Notes: generated from the sequence alone by a model not told the origin. A DNA stretch of 64,000 nucleotides from Linyphia triangularis (GCA_963978545.1 OZ021722.1:108967442-109031441), one strand, 5' to 3'; shown: positions 1 to 49,959, numbered from the stretch's first letter. Numbers and translations: made by a program.

Positions 1-979
1 CGAAATTTTACAAATTGAAATCCCGCTCAAGTGGGGAAAAAAATTGCTCTTTTAACTACTTTTTTTTAGATGAAACCTTGCGACATTTCCTAATGTGCTT
101 TAAATAATTTAGAAGAGGTAAACACATTTTTTAAGGAATGTTTTATCAAAAACTTAAACGAAAAATCAATAACAGTCTTATTTAAATAAAAACATTTACT
201 CTTTTTGCTCTTAATGTATATCTTGTTATACAGTAGTACTAAATATAAGCCTTGCAATGTTAATGCTCTAAAAAGTAACAGTATTAAATATACAAATAGC
301 TAGTATAGTTCAAATCTCCATTAATTAAATTAATTTTTTTTTTTTTTACGGTTTACACGAAATTCGGTTAGAGCGAAAAATTTCGTAGGCTCCATCGACT
401 TCGCGTTAACGGAGTTTGACTGTATAATAAGGATTCTAATTACAATCTGATCAGTTGTTTCGATTTAATTTGATTATTATTCCCCCCCCCTCCCCCCCCC
501 CCCCCCAACACAAAGGCCGTGTATTGAGAAACTTCGCTGAATGTGATAATCAAAATAAATTTGATCATAGCAAACTTTGATTCCTGGTGAGATCTCGTTT
601 ATACTCCCTTTCCGTTGAACATGTCATTTAATTAAACAGATTACAACTGGAATATTAAATTCAATTGTGAAAAATAACGAAAAGTTTAGATTTGTTAAGT
701 CTTCATAATGCACTAAAAGAGCTTAGCATTGATAGTAAATGTTTTAGTTCTGCATATCACTGTGTTTATTACCTTACATTTCGAAATTTTTGTTGTATTT
801 CATTTTTTTAATAAATTATATTTTTAAGTTACTGAAAAATATACATGTGGGCAATTTGTTTATTAAAAATAATCTTAAAATATGCTTCGTTGATATTCAT
901 TATGCAAATGTCTTCGAAAATGATCATTTATTAACTTTAAATTTTGAGTTCTGAAGTCTTTCTTACTTTTTTTTTGTAG
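1..979 (+). other. Filamin intron (3' part)
   Basis: AT-rich intron ending in TTTTTTTTGTAG. It holds a C tract with one T (482-506) and, at about 343-424, an old inverted fragment of the pogo-like family also found at 21957. I see nothing else in it. Confidence 0.6.
343..424 (-). mobile_element. Fragment of pogo-like MITE (family of 21957-22127)
   Basis: Read on the minus strand, the TACAGT end, GTTAACGCGAAGTCGAT and TTCGCTCTAACCGAATTT match the left half of the copy at 21957. Only one end is preserved. Confidence 0.5.
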
Positions 980-40197
<39,218 letters not shown>

Positions 40198-40573
40198 GCC
40201 CTTCCCCCCCCCTAATGAAATTAGAAAACCCTTCTGGAACATACCTTACAATCCAGAATCTTGTAAGAATTCACCCGCATTGCTCGGTCACACCAATTTA
40301 GATGAACTTACCCACACTCTTTAGTTACCTCGCAACCTGCTTCTGTGAGCCATTTAGCTGCTCTACAGTGCTCAGAGCGTTGAGATAAATATCCACCAGA
40401 GGGCCAACACAGACACTTTTGCTGCCATGTGTTGATATACCTTTTGAAAATTTATACAGGGACTAAATCTGGGTGTTTCCAGTTAAGGAAACATTATTGC
40501 CAACAGTCTAGAAAGTGCTCTAGACTTTATAGTGCCGTGCCAAAGCGCTTTTACTGTAAGTGCCAGTCTAAAG

Positions 40574-40909
40574 CCTCGATATAGATAAACAACTGGTTAG
40601 ACTGCTTAACGCTGGGAAAATGAAGCCGTTGCCGGATGCAATTGGTGGGATAAAAAATACGGATTGCCGAGGATTGAAAATAAAATTTTGAGTTGTACAC
40701 AGCAGAAATGTCAATAGTAGACATTAATTAGTAATAATATGCAAAAAAATATATACTCTAACACTTTAGAAGGTTTTTCGCATTCCCATCCAACTATAAA
40801 AGTGAACTGTGATTGGTTAATCTTCCCACCAGCTTCGCAATCCCCGGCGCGTTTTTCTCTTTTCATTGACAATGGAGCAAGTCTATCCGGTTGTTTATCT
40901 ATATCGATG
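40574..40909 (+). mobile_element. 336-bp MITE family, copy 6
   Basis: Perfect duplication GTCTAAAG (40566-40573 and 40910-40917). Ends CCTCGATATAGATAAACAAC and GTTGTTTATCTATATCGATG. It lies 376 bp after the filamin stop, probably in its 3' UTR. Confidence 0.92.
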
Positions 40910-41685
40910 GTCTAAAGTGCCTTCAACAAAGCAACATCGTTTATTGAAATGTGATACAATATTGTTATTTTCTTTGATGTTTAATGGAAATTTGCCTTGA
41001 GCGGGACTGTTTTATACTGAGCCACAATTTCAAGAACATCCATCTGACAGCAAAAAGTTTTCATGTTATTCCTTTGGTGGATACGCCCTCAGTTTTTTAC
41101 TTACAACATTCTGGATGTAAGATATGTATCAGGAAACGAAGGAAGTGTTAAGTGTTTAATTTGTATACCATGGTCCATTTTTGTGAACGTGCTCTGAAAG
41201 TAGCAAAGAATCCTATTGAAGTTCCCTAAAAAGACGAGAGTCTGCTTCCTCTCTATAAAATATTTTAAATAATTATTAGTGCACTTTATGTGTTTCCTAT
41301 TACATTATCGCAAAATACTTCTCTCGTCGCCTTTTTAGATTGAAATATTGTGTCGCTTTTAGGTATAGAGCTTTTTTCAGCCATCGAATTGTGTTCTAAA
41401 CTCACACAAAGCCAAATATTTAAACAATAAAAAATTTCTAGATGTTTACATTTTATAATTAAGCCTGCCACGTAAGAAACATAATACGTTTTCGAGATCG
41501 TGCGAATATTTTATTCAATGTTGTCTTTATTTATTTCTTATCGAGTTTTGTTTGCAATTTACGAGAATCTAAATTAGATCAAAGTGTAAAAACAAAATAC
41601 ATTAAATTGGTAGAATATGGGTATGTGTTATCTTTTAGAAATTAAAGCAACTTGGACTGTACTTTGTACGCAATACTATTTACAT

Positions 41686-41691
41686 AATAAA
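41686..41691 (+). promoter_or_regulatory. Candidate poly(A) signal for filamin
   Basis: AATAAA about 1.5 kb past the stop codon, followed by a T-rich stretch (TGATTTCTTTTTAGATTTG). Weak evidence; another copy of the hexamer lies near 41425. Confidence 0.3.
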
Positions 41692-41783
41692 GATCCTCTT
41701 CATTATATGTCTGATTTCTTTTTAGATTTGTCATTACACCTACATGGCCAAATGTTTTTTAAATTCATTTATTGAATAATATT

Positions 41784-42538
41784 AAGAGTTATACGTTACA
41801 ATCTTTTATCCCAATGCATATTGATACAACTACTTTCTATAAAACCTTGAAATTTGGCGAGTTGGTACAAATGATCACTTAATGAAATGACATTAATTGT
41901 TTTCATTTAATGTCCATCTATTATAAATGAAATTAAAATAGCAAAAGACAAAACCAGGTGGATCCACTGCATATGCATTGAAGTAATGATCTCAAATATA
42001 AAATAAAAATATACACGCTATTTTCAAGCTTTAAATTATCTCATTTCATTAAATGGTTGATTGGTTGGTTTCAGATTATCTGGCGCCTTCAGCAACACGA
42101 GGGCTATAATGCGCCGAAACATTCGTCATTAGACAAGCCAACATACATTTACAAACACCCATGCCAACACGGGACTCGAACCCGCAACCTCGCGGTCTAG
42201 AAGCTAGCACGCTAACCACTATACCGTTTGGTCGGCCATTTCATTAAATGATAATTTTCGTACCTACTTGCCAAATTTCTAGGTTTAATACAAATTAGTT
42301 TCTAGATGTACTGGTCCAGAAGATTGCAACATAGCGAGTATATTCTCTAGAGACATGAGCTTGCAAGGAGTTATTTTTCACTCCCCTCCCACTCCCTCTT
42401 TTTTTGGATCAAATAACACAAAAATAATTGACCTTAAAAAAAAATTTATTGAACAAAAAATTCAAATGTGTGTCCATTTAAGTGGACGCCTTGTCTGTAG
42501 AGGATATGGAATTATCCTTAGTAGAACTTCCTCTTAAT
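41784..42538. mobile_element. 'AGGAAGTCCTAGTAAGGATC' MITE, copy 3, with nested SINE
   Basis: Arms CAACTACTTTCTATAAAACC and TTAATACAAATTAGTTTCTA match the reference copy at 25024; the right end is CCTTAGTAGAACTTCCTCTT. A SINE sits at 42056-42237, and an extra ~170 bp (42340-42510) of unknown origin precedes the right end. Confidence 0.65.
42056..42237 (-). mobile_element. tRNA-derived SINE, copy 2
   Basis: Reverse complement of the copy at 16331: B box complement GGACTCGAACC, A box complement GCTAACCACTA, tail as TTGATTGGTTGGTT. Perfect 13-bp duplication ATTTCATTAAATG (42043-42055 and 42238-42250). Confidence 0.92.
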
Positions 42539-43072
42539 TGAATATTTAGTGTGAAAATTTAGTGCAAATTCAACAATCCCGTTACATTGTTACTGATATG
42601 TATGAAACCTAACTTCTAAAGCGTCTCGAGCCAAAAGGTAAGACTTTTACTTACAATATGATACATAGTACAGGAGATATAGGCAAAAAATAGGCTATAG
42701 GTGGTACTAATTCCCACAAATGCGGCGATTGAATTTTTGAGCTCGTGGAGGATATCTTTTTGAAATACTAAAAGTCTAGAAAAATCTGAGCGTGCAAAGT
42801 GCGTTTTTTGGCCGCCATCTTGGATTTTTTTTGTAAAAATCATAAAAAGTCATGTGTGGTATCAAATTACAGAAAATTTTATGCTAAAAAAGATTATCAT
42901 TTTGGTTTTAAAAAGTACAAATAATTAGCAAAATAGTGACCAAAAAATAAAAGCTTATGCAGTGTTAAAAATCCTTTTTATTAATAAATAATAAAATAGT
43001 TTTATAATACGAATGCATCATGCATTTCGTCAATATTTTTTATCTTACATAAGAAAAAAGCTATATCTATTA

Positions 43073-43845
43073 CTATTCTTTTGAAATACATTCTTTCAGT
43101 GCACTATTTGTGCAATCTCTACCAGAACAGTTACAACCTATCTCGGTACTTTCCAAGCCATTACGTCGACACGTACATCTACCCCTACCACACGGTTCAT
43201 TTGTATACGTTTTCCATGTGCAGCGGACCTTGTTGGACAATAACTCTGGTGCAGGGCTCATTTCACACGTTATGGGCTGTAGTTAGTCTCCTACTTTTTC
43301 CAACCCTGCACTTTACAATATTAGTGTTCATAGTTTTCCCAACAATAACATTGTAAATGTAAGCGGAGAAGATAATAAACAGCAGCATCTTCTGTAGGTG
43401 GCAGTCTTACCATATTAAATTCACTTCCACCGTACAATGATATCAATGCTTTGGTACCAATATCTGTAAGTTCTTTTCTGATCCAAACAGAGTAGTACAA
43501 ATATTAAATTCCTTACATTTCTAAAAATGTCTATGTGCTGCCTATTTACTCTTACCAAATAAAGAGCTTATGATATCGCATCTAGTTAAAGCATGTGAAA
43601 AGAGAATAATTTTGTATCCCTTATCCTAAGCACGTGTTGCACCTTTAATGTTACGTTTTTTTATCGCCGGAAGTAGGAGGCAAACAAATATTTTGTGTAT
43701 TATGGTAAATCAAACGTACAAAGATATCGGTGTCCTCAGCAACAACTGTTACAAGCATTTTTTCTGCTAAGGTCAGTGCTGTTTTCACTATAACTGTATC
43801 AGTATCATCTGTTGCATGAATCGCAGTGTGACCATTCTCTTCCAT
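43073..43845 (-). pseudogene. Relic of transposon-like multidomain gene, left arm
   Basis: From 5' to 3' on the minus strand: HATDDTDTVIVKTALTLAEK then VVAEDTDIFVRLIYHN (43845-43651), a degraded ILFSHALT..SSLFGKSK block (~43620-43550), and a C-terminal Cys-rich block EPCGRGRCTCRRNGLESTEI, GCNCSGRDCTNS (43261-43073). This order matches a family of uncharacterised arthropod repeat proteins (DDxDT, GCDTTSA, CXC-like tail) that I know only as predicted proteins. Stops and frame changes separate the blocks. Confidence 0.6.
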
Positions 43846-44214
43846 GTGTTTTTAAAGCCTTGTAATAAAGGACTATTTACTTTTTTTTATTAGAAAAAAA
43901 AGGGTCCTTTGCCAAATAAAAGTGGATAGCTCTCGGTAAATTTCACTGTTACTGATGATTGTTTTGTGCGTATCTGATGCTCTATATCCTTTGTACTGGA
44001 GATGATATAGCCACAAAATACTATTGTCACTACTTGATATTGCTTATAACAAAATGATTGCTATATAGTTGTAATACATTTGAAAATTTCCCAGTTTTTG
44101 GCCATGGTTCAGTGAAATTAACAGAGAGCTCTCCACTTCTTATTGGCAAAGGACCCTTTCTTTCCAATAAAAAAATATTCAGTCCTTTATAACCATGCTT
44201 GGAAAACACTTAGA

Positions 44215-45048
44215 TGAGAATGGCCACATTGTGATTCATGCTACAGATGATACTGACACAGTTATAGTGAAAATAGCACTGACCTTAGCATAAAAAAATA
44301 CATGTAACAGTTGTTGCTGAATACACCGGTGTCTTAGTACTTTTGATTTACCATAATACTTGTGCAGTCTTCTACTTCCAGCGATAAAAACCGTAATATT
44401 AAATCGGTGCAACATGTTCTTGACGATAAGGGATGCAAAATTATTCTCTTTTCACATGTTTTAAACGGATGCAATACCACAAGCTCTTTATTTAGTAAAA
44501 GTAAATCGACAGCATATAGACGTTTCTGTAAATTTAAGGAATTTATTATTTGTGCTAGCTACTCTGTTTGGATCAGAAAATTCTAACATAAACGAATTCA
44601 CAGATATTGGTATCATTGTACGGTGGAAATCCAAAGACTGAGAATCTGAACCTACTACGATAAAATATCTACTTGAAAAAAATCACAACTGCCAAAAGTG
44701 AATTTAATATTGCAAGATTGCCACCTACAGAAGATGCTGCTGTTTACCATCTTCTCCGCGTGCATTTACAATATTATTGTTGGAAAACTATGAACATTAA
44801 TATTGCCAAGTGTGGGGTTGGAAAAAGTAGGAGACCAACTACATCCCATAACGTGTGAAATGAGCCCTGCACCAGAGTTATTGTCCAACAAGGTCCGCTG
44901 CACATGGAAAACGTATACAAATGAACCGTGTGGTAGGGGTAGATGTACGTGTCGACGTAATGGCTTGGAAAGTACCGAGATAGGTTGTAACTGTTCTGGT
45001 AGAGATTGCACAAATAGTGCACTGAAAGAATGTATTTCAGAAGAATAG
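44215..45048 (+). pseudogene. Relic of transposon-like multidomain gene, right arm
   Basis: The same order on the + strand: GHIVIHATDDTDTVIVK at ~44220, IILFSHVLNGCNTTSSLFSK in the frame 44362-44586, then SPAPELLSNKVRCTWKTYTN and the Cys-rich tail ending at 45048. The tail has CxC, CxCRRxGL and CNCSGRDC, resembling CXC/tesmin-type zinc-binding modules. The tail frame (44803-45048) is intact for 82 codons but is only a fragment. Broken gene; function unknown. Confidence 0.6.
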
Positions 45049-45488
45049 TTATAGATATAGCTTTTTTCTTATGTAAGATGAAAGATATTGACGAAATGCA
45101 TGATGCATTCGTATTATAAAACTATTTTATTATTTATTAATAAAAAGGATGTTTAACGCTGAATAAGCTTTTAGTTTTTTGGTCACTATTTTGCTAATTA
45201 TTTGTACTTTTTAAAACCAAACTGATAATCTTTTTCAGCATAAAATTTTCTGTAATTTGATACCACACATGATTTTTTATGATTTTTACAAAAAAAATCC
45301 AAGATGGCGGCCAAAAAACGCATTTTGGAAGCTCAGATTTTTCTAGACTTTTAGTATGTCAAAAAATTATCCTCCACGAGCTAAAAAATTCAATCGCCGC
45401 TTCTGTGGGAATTAGTTCCACACAAAAACCTATATCTCCTGTACTAACAGGTCACTTCAAAACAACAACAACAAAGCCAGAGCTGAGT

Positions 45489-45665
45489 TAAGCTTGGCGT
45501 CCACTATCGCTGAGCAGAGCAGAGCGGAGTGCATTAGAGCCAATTACAAGGCTGTCGACGTTCATTGTAGCACGAGGCTCGTGCAACAGTAGACGTTGGC
45601 AGCCTTGTAATTAGCTCTAATCCACTCCTCTCTGCTTTGCTCAGCGATAGTGGACGCCAAGCTTT
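45489..45665. mobile_element. Snap-back hairpin element, ~177 bp
   Basis: TTAAGCTTGGCGTCCACTAT at the left and ATAGTGGACGCCAAGCTTTA at the right; the arms continue through CGCTGAGCA, CTAATTACAAGGCTG(C/T)C and ACG, meeting at about 45577. The arms pair over ~80 bp, leaving almost no loop. Non-coding MITE-like; the superfamily and target duplication are unclear. Confidence 0.85.
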
Positions 45666-45669
45666 ATGC

Positions 45670-46679
45670 TTTTCGATGATTATTACGTTTAGGAACTTCC
45701 AATCTAAAGCAAACACATTCACTAAAATTCAAAATTGAGTTATGAATTGGTTATTTGTTTTCAACCTTATCCCTATTACTATACCAGAAGACAACTTACC
45801 CTGAGCTCTCTGAATACCCTTCAGCGATGAGTGAACCGGTTTTACTAAGCCCCTGATTGGCTGATCGAAACGATGTGTGGTCGATTCGTTAAAACTTGAA
45901 GTATTCGTGGTTAGGACAGTAAAATATAAATTAAAATTTAAACTAGGCATCCATCAGTACGGAAGAAGTTCGTAGTCCAAGTCAGACAGTCTTAACCAAA
46001 GATACTATAATAACCCTTTGGGTTAAAGATGGCAAGCTTCCATAGAGATAATGTAAAATAGTTGAGAGCACATGACGTCATTGCAGGGTTTCTACATTGG
46101 CAAATTTGTCGCTCTTTTTGGTTTCACTTGGCGATAAAATTTTATGGTTTCCCAGAAATCTTTTATCCAAAAAAAGGAACAAATCTGCCTAGCTCATTAG
46201 ACTTTCTCTTGAAAAATTTACACATTCAACCAAATTTATGTTAATTTATATTTTAAGGTAAAATAATTGAATACTTTTTAAAAAAATATTAATATTATAT
46301 TGAACCACTATAGAAAAAGTTCCATCCTGTAATGAAATACGAATTCTAATATTAGATTTAGGTTTTGTACAGCATATTTCCAGTACTGATGAACTTTTAG
46401 TATGTTTCCGTAAGAAATATGAACATCAAGAATTAACAAAATTACTATTCCTCGAAATTCCAAATATAGTCGAAATTGTAAAATTCTTCTCGGGCTAAAT
46501 TGCGCCGCATTCAAAACGTGGTGGAAAAGTTCGTAAAAACAATGGTTGTATAACAACGGACTCAACGGATCGTAATTTCAGGAACTGGCTGTAGTCAACA
46601 CTTAGAAAGAAACTCTCTAGATTGCGTTACTGTAGTTCGCTTGGAGATCACCAGCTTGGGTTAATTTAAAGGTTTTTTT
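45670..46679 (+). other. Intergenic stretch without recognised features
   Basis: Short open frames only (for example 45729-45950 minus, 46308-46565 minus), with no recognisable product. Confidence 0.45.
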
Positions 46680-46860
46680 TCTCCTGAATTGTGCTTTGAG
46701 GCAACAGGTTTGCTATTTATTAAAGTCTTGTTCATATACCGTAGATATTCTATCTTCATTTGTAATTGTAATCTTTATTTAAGGAATTTAGTAAAATACA
46801 TTTTACTTTTAAACTAATAAATTTAGATGTAGCCCGGCTGTACCCCACGAGAAACACTTT
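46680..46860 (-). mobile_element. Diverged fragment of the hAT-like element at 6613
   Basis: The minus strand reads GTACAGCCGGGCTACATCTA, AATTTATTAGTTTAAAAGTA and later AATTCAGGAGAAAAA, matching 6638-6790. Confidence 0.5.
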
Positions 46861-47239
46861 AGCTTTCCACCTTGATATCGGGTATGTGCCTTCAAACGGA
46901 AGTAGAAGGGTTTACGCACCGCATCATGCCGTAAAAAAGAATGGGAGCAGTCTTGCCCTAAGTGACATAGATATTATAGTCTCCTTCCCTTCCACTTAGA
47001 CTAAACCGGTCTTATCGTATCATTTTAACCTTTAACGGTTCTATAAACACGGGTTCAGTCATGTCTCCATCTGTTAGCGCAATGCAAAAAGAAAGCAAAA
47101 TTTAAAAACACAAATTCCAAACAAATTTGCCTAAAACAATAAGAAACCATATTTGTGGGAATGTTAGATAGTAGGCGGATCTGACGTCACTCATATATTC
47201 CTTATTGCATTGTGACGTCACTTTGCAAATCAAACTGAA

Positions 47240-47310
47240 GTGAAAGCCAATTTACATTAAAAAGTAAATATCATAACAAACTAAACATAAAATCTAAATA
47301 AAAATCACTG
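47240..47310 (+). promoter_or_regulatory. PET117: Probable non-coding first exon / promoter region of PET117
   Basis: CACTG|GTGAGT at 47306-47316 is a strong donor, and a T-rich acceptor (CTTCTTTTTGCAG) ends at 47760, 40 bp before the start codon. This suggests a 5' UTR intron 47311-47760. Two GACGTCAC motifs at about 47183 and 47213 upstream could be CRE-like promoter sites. The transcription start is not determined. Confidence 0.45.
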
Positions 47311-47800
47311 GTGAGTGTTTTTTAGGTTTTAAATTTTGTAAATTGTTATCCGGTACCCCTCCTCCCAAAAAACATAAATCTTCATTAAAAAAATTCTAAT
47401 TTTGCGGGTTGCTTGAAGTGAATCGTTATGAATTATATAAAACCCCTTTGAAGTGTTTTTTATATCCATTTTATAAAAGAATCACTCTTGATCAGAGTCA
47501 TTAAGAATCGCATGTTGTTTTAATATTGATTATGATTTTTAGTAAACAGTGACGAATGGAGAGGTTTACATTTAACAGTTGACTTTTTGTGTGTGGACTC
47601 GTAATTTATGATTTTTGTATTACGTTAAGTAAACCTCTTTGGCCTAAAACTGCCTCTCAGGAAATTTATAACCAATAAATATATAATAATTTCTCAAGTA
47701 TTTTTTTTTTTTTTTTTTTTTTTGTTTCGTAACCGTTTAGAATTTTGCCTTCTTTTTGCAGCTCGTATCATGTATAAATTGATGCTTATCAAATAGTCCA

Positions 47801-47995
47801 ATGTCCAGTTCTGCCAAACTTTGTTTGGCTGGAGCAGTAGGTGTTGCCTCTGCTATGATTGGTTATGTGCACTTCAAGCAAGAATGGGAACGAGATAAAC
47901 TCCATCAAGGTGTAATAAAGGACATTGAAAGACAAAGGATTAAGAAACTTGGAGTAACTCCTAAAAATAATATAAATGTGTCTGATTCATTATGA
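47801..47995 (+). CDS. PET117: PET117-like cytochrome c oxidase assembly protein
   Basis: PET117 is a small mitochondrial inner-membrane protein on the matrix side that works with the heme A synthase COX15 during complex IV assembly. Seen: 64 codons from ATG to TGA with a hydrophobic N-terminal segment (residues 6-23), then GYVHFKQEWERDKLHQ and the family signature GVIKDIERQ (37-45). These align with human PET117 (GVHVKQ.WD...GVIRDIERQ). The protein stops after RIKKLGVTPKNN, about 17 residues shorter than human PET117, and lacks the conserved segment after the signature, so the tail may have diverged or be shortened. An upstream acceptor and a downstream AATAAA support a real gene rather than a retrocopy. 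The ATG context CCAATGT is acceptable. Confidence 0.85.
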   Translation: MSSSAKLCLAGAVGVASAMIGYVHFKQEWERDKLHQGVIKDIERQRIKKLGVTPKNNINVSDSL

Positions 47996-48094
47996 CAAAT
48001 ATTTCCAATGATATGTTAAAGTCTCTTATATGTAAGATATTCGTAGAAAAGTGAGTGAATTGTTTTAAATCTACTGTAAATAGTGGTAAACTTG

Positions 48095-48100
48095 AATAAA
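48095..48100 (+). terminator. PET117: Poly(A) signal of PET117
   Basis: AATAAA 100 bp after the TGA, followed within 20 bp by GTTTTGCATGCATC. Position and context fit a short 3' UTR. Confidence 0.6.
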
Positions 48101-48129
48101 GTTTTGCATGCATCATAATAATGAATTTT

Positions 48130-48692
48130 TAACATCCCATGTCTTCAGTGCTTTTAAATTTTCCTGGTACTTGTGTATTATTACGCGAGACATCGCAGCA
48201 AAAACCTTAACAACTGAAGCCCACTTTTTGGAACAGATGTAGTATATTACGTTTGGAATTTTTTTTCATTTGACGCTTAGAAAATTTGTCAAAATTAAAA
48301 ACACAGTAACTGAAATAACAAACTAAATTAAAATATAACTTAACATTGTCAGAAACAGCATTTATCTGGAAATAAAATCACGCAAAAAATGTCCTGTACT
48401 ACTATCTGTACCCACTTTTTTTTTTTTTTAAATCCTTCATTTTAACTTCAATTTTGTTTATTTGTGGTAGGCAAGTCTTTAGAGGTCTAATTGATTACAG
48501 CCACCCAATTGAGTTGAAACATTAGATACTAGACAGATGCTCATTCCTGATGACAAGTACTTAATGTTTTTGAACTTGTTTTCCAGGCTTTAAAAGTGCT
48601 TGAAAATGCTTCGAGGTCCTTAAAAGTATTTGATATCAATCAATTTTTCAATTAAGTTAAGTTTAAAATTGAGAAGTAGTTAAGGGACTTTT
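48130..48692 (+). other. Intergenic stretch; trace of the 'CAGGGTTCCC' family
   Basis: At about 48585-48640, CTTTAAAAGTGCTTGAAAAT and AGGTCCTTAAAAGTATTTG resemble the AAGGACTTTTAAG motif of the elements at 51242 and 61400, in reverse. The ends are not preserved. Confidence 0.4.
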
Positions 48693-48875
48693 CTAAAAGG
48701 GGAGATTCAAGGTTACGTAAATAATAAATGAATTATTAGCTGCGGTATTTACTAAAAACCAAAACATATAAATCCACCGTTTAAGAGACCTTCTTGCTAT
48801 GCTATCATAGTACTTCCTATTTTGATTGACGAGATCTACTCCTTCCATATTCTTATTATATTTAGCATATTTCAA
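48693..48875 (-). pseudogene. piggyBac transposase fragment (end of DDE domain)
   Basis: A minus-strand frame of 60 codons reads YNKNMEGVDLVNQNRKYYDS, IARRSLKRWIYMFWFLVNTA and ANNSFIIY. This is the GVDxxDQ...YY...W....FxxLxNxxxxNxxI block of piggyBac transposases, with the catalytic Asp of GVD present. The rest of the gene is missing and no inverted ends are seen. It differs in region and position from the tail fragment at 10081, so it is a separate insertion. Confidence 0.7.
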
Positions 48876-48959
48876 TATTTTTACTTTTATTAAAACTTAA
48901 CATATTATTGAAAATTCCTGTAACTTTTTGGGTTGAATTTCCTTTTTCACTGCACTCTT

Positions 48960-49203
48960 CCTCATTGAAAATTAAAGAGCCGAGGGTTAGCACATAAAGT
49001 AGAATACTCTTTATTTGGCAAGTTATGTCATATTTCGCAATCGGATTTAGTTCAACTCATTCAAAGTCGATTTTTGAATTGATTCGACCATTTTTGCTCC
49101 TGCAGACCAGTGGAATCATGATCTATTAACATTTTTCTACATTCTATAAAAATTCAGAACGTTTGATGGGATATCTAAACTTGCAGTCACTTCTCAGAGT
49201 ATA
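48960..49203. mobile_element. Half copy of the 'TAGTCCGAGAGGCGAC' family
   Basis: From ATTGAAAATTAAAGAGCCGA through CTTTATTTGGCAAGTTATGT to TTGCAGTCACTTCTCAGAGTA it matches the right half of 24383-25001; the left half is absent. Confidence 0.7.
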
Positions 49204-49317
49204 ACCTCCTGTGATATTTGGTTCCAATTACTTTCAATGGTTCCTTTGGTAAGGATGCTACCATGAGTTTAATCAAATATAATCCTGTGTTTCGCAGAGC
49301 TTCCATCTGTAATAGTT

Positions 49318-49950
49318 CTCGACTCAAAATTAAAAAAATATTCTTTTCTTTTATTATATAAAAATAAGAATAATATTGTTGAATAAAATGATTTTTTTTT
49401 TTCTATCGTAAGTTGAACTTGAAATATATTTAAGCTTTTGTTACATGATAACTATATTTCAGTCATGCTATTTTGAAATTGTTTTTCTCAGTGATGGATT
49501 TTTGTCTCTTTTTTTAGTTTAATTTGATAGGATATAACTTAAAACTACTAGTTATAAATATATGAAACTTTCCACTATTATTTTTCATATTTATTTCTTT
49601 AATTTGTTTTAAGGAATTGTGTATTTCGATTTTTTTTTTTTTTTTTTTATAAAGTTTATAGTTTTGCACAAAATATTTAAAAAAAAAAATTCTAAATATT
49701 TTTTTGAAAAACCATGAAGACAATTTATGATATGAATTATAAGAAGTAATTTGATGCAAAAATGAAGTGATTTTGAATAGAAGTTTTTTGAATATATATC
49801 AAAGTTTAGAAATGTCAAAATTTTAAAGTTTTTTATTTAAAAAAAAATTAAATATGAAATAGTTATTTCAGTTTCAAGGCATAATACAGTACTGCATAAA
49901 AAATGCCAGAAAAATAATTCTAAAAATAAATATTTTAGAATTTTGAGTCC
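49318..49950 (+). repeat. Dispersed duplication, copy B (without Helitron)
   Basis: Aligns with 28790-29470 plus 33370-33415. At the Helitron site it has AAAAAAAAATTAAATATGAA instead of (TA)n. Poly(T) and poly(A) tracts at 49630-49650 and 49680. Confidence 0.65.
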
Positions 49951-49959
49951 TGAACACCC

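Larger units (their letters stand above)
40198..41710 (+). other. Probable filamin 3' UTR (extent uncertain)
   Basis: Sequence after the TAA has no open frame. It contains a MITE at 40574-40909. Candidate polyadenylation signals are AATAAA near 41425 and at 41686-41691; which one is used cannot be told from sequence. Confidence 0.4.
42660..45460. repeat. ~2.8-kb palindrome of two head-to-head relic genes
   Basis: Left arm 42660 to ~43990 and right arm ~44030 to 45460 are inverted copies. Shared landmarks: GCCGCCATCTTGG (42820) and CCAAGATGGCGGC (45299), a Cys-rich coding block (43073-43261 minus, 44860-45048 plus) and, near the centre, GGGTCCTTTGCCAA / TTGGCAAAGGACCC (43903 and 44139). Each arm holds pieces of the same transposon-like gene. 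Arms differ by many substitutions and small gaps, so the inversion is not recent. Confidence 0.85.

Noticed and set aside
482..506. C tract as a regulatory or quadruplex site
   Set aside because: Homopolymer tracts of C or G recur (10645, 19670, 29093, 34150) with no conserved context; also prone to sequencing error.
43081..43356. 91-codon + strand frame (mirror at 44774-45022)
   Set aside because: Antisense of the Cys-rich tail of the relic gene; appears twice because of the palindrome.
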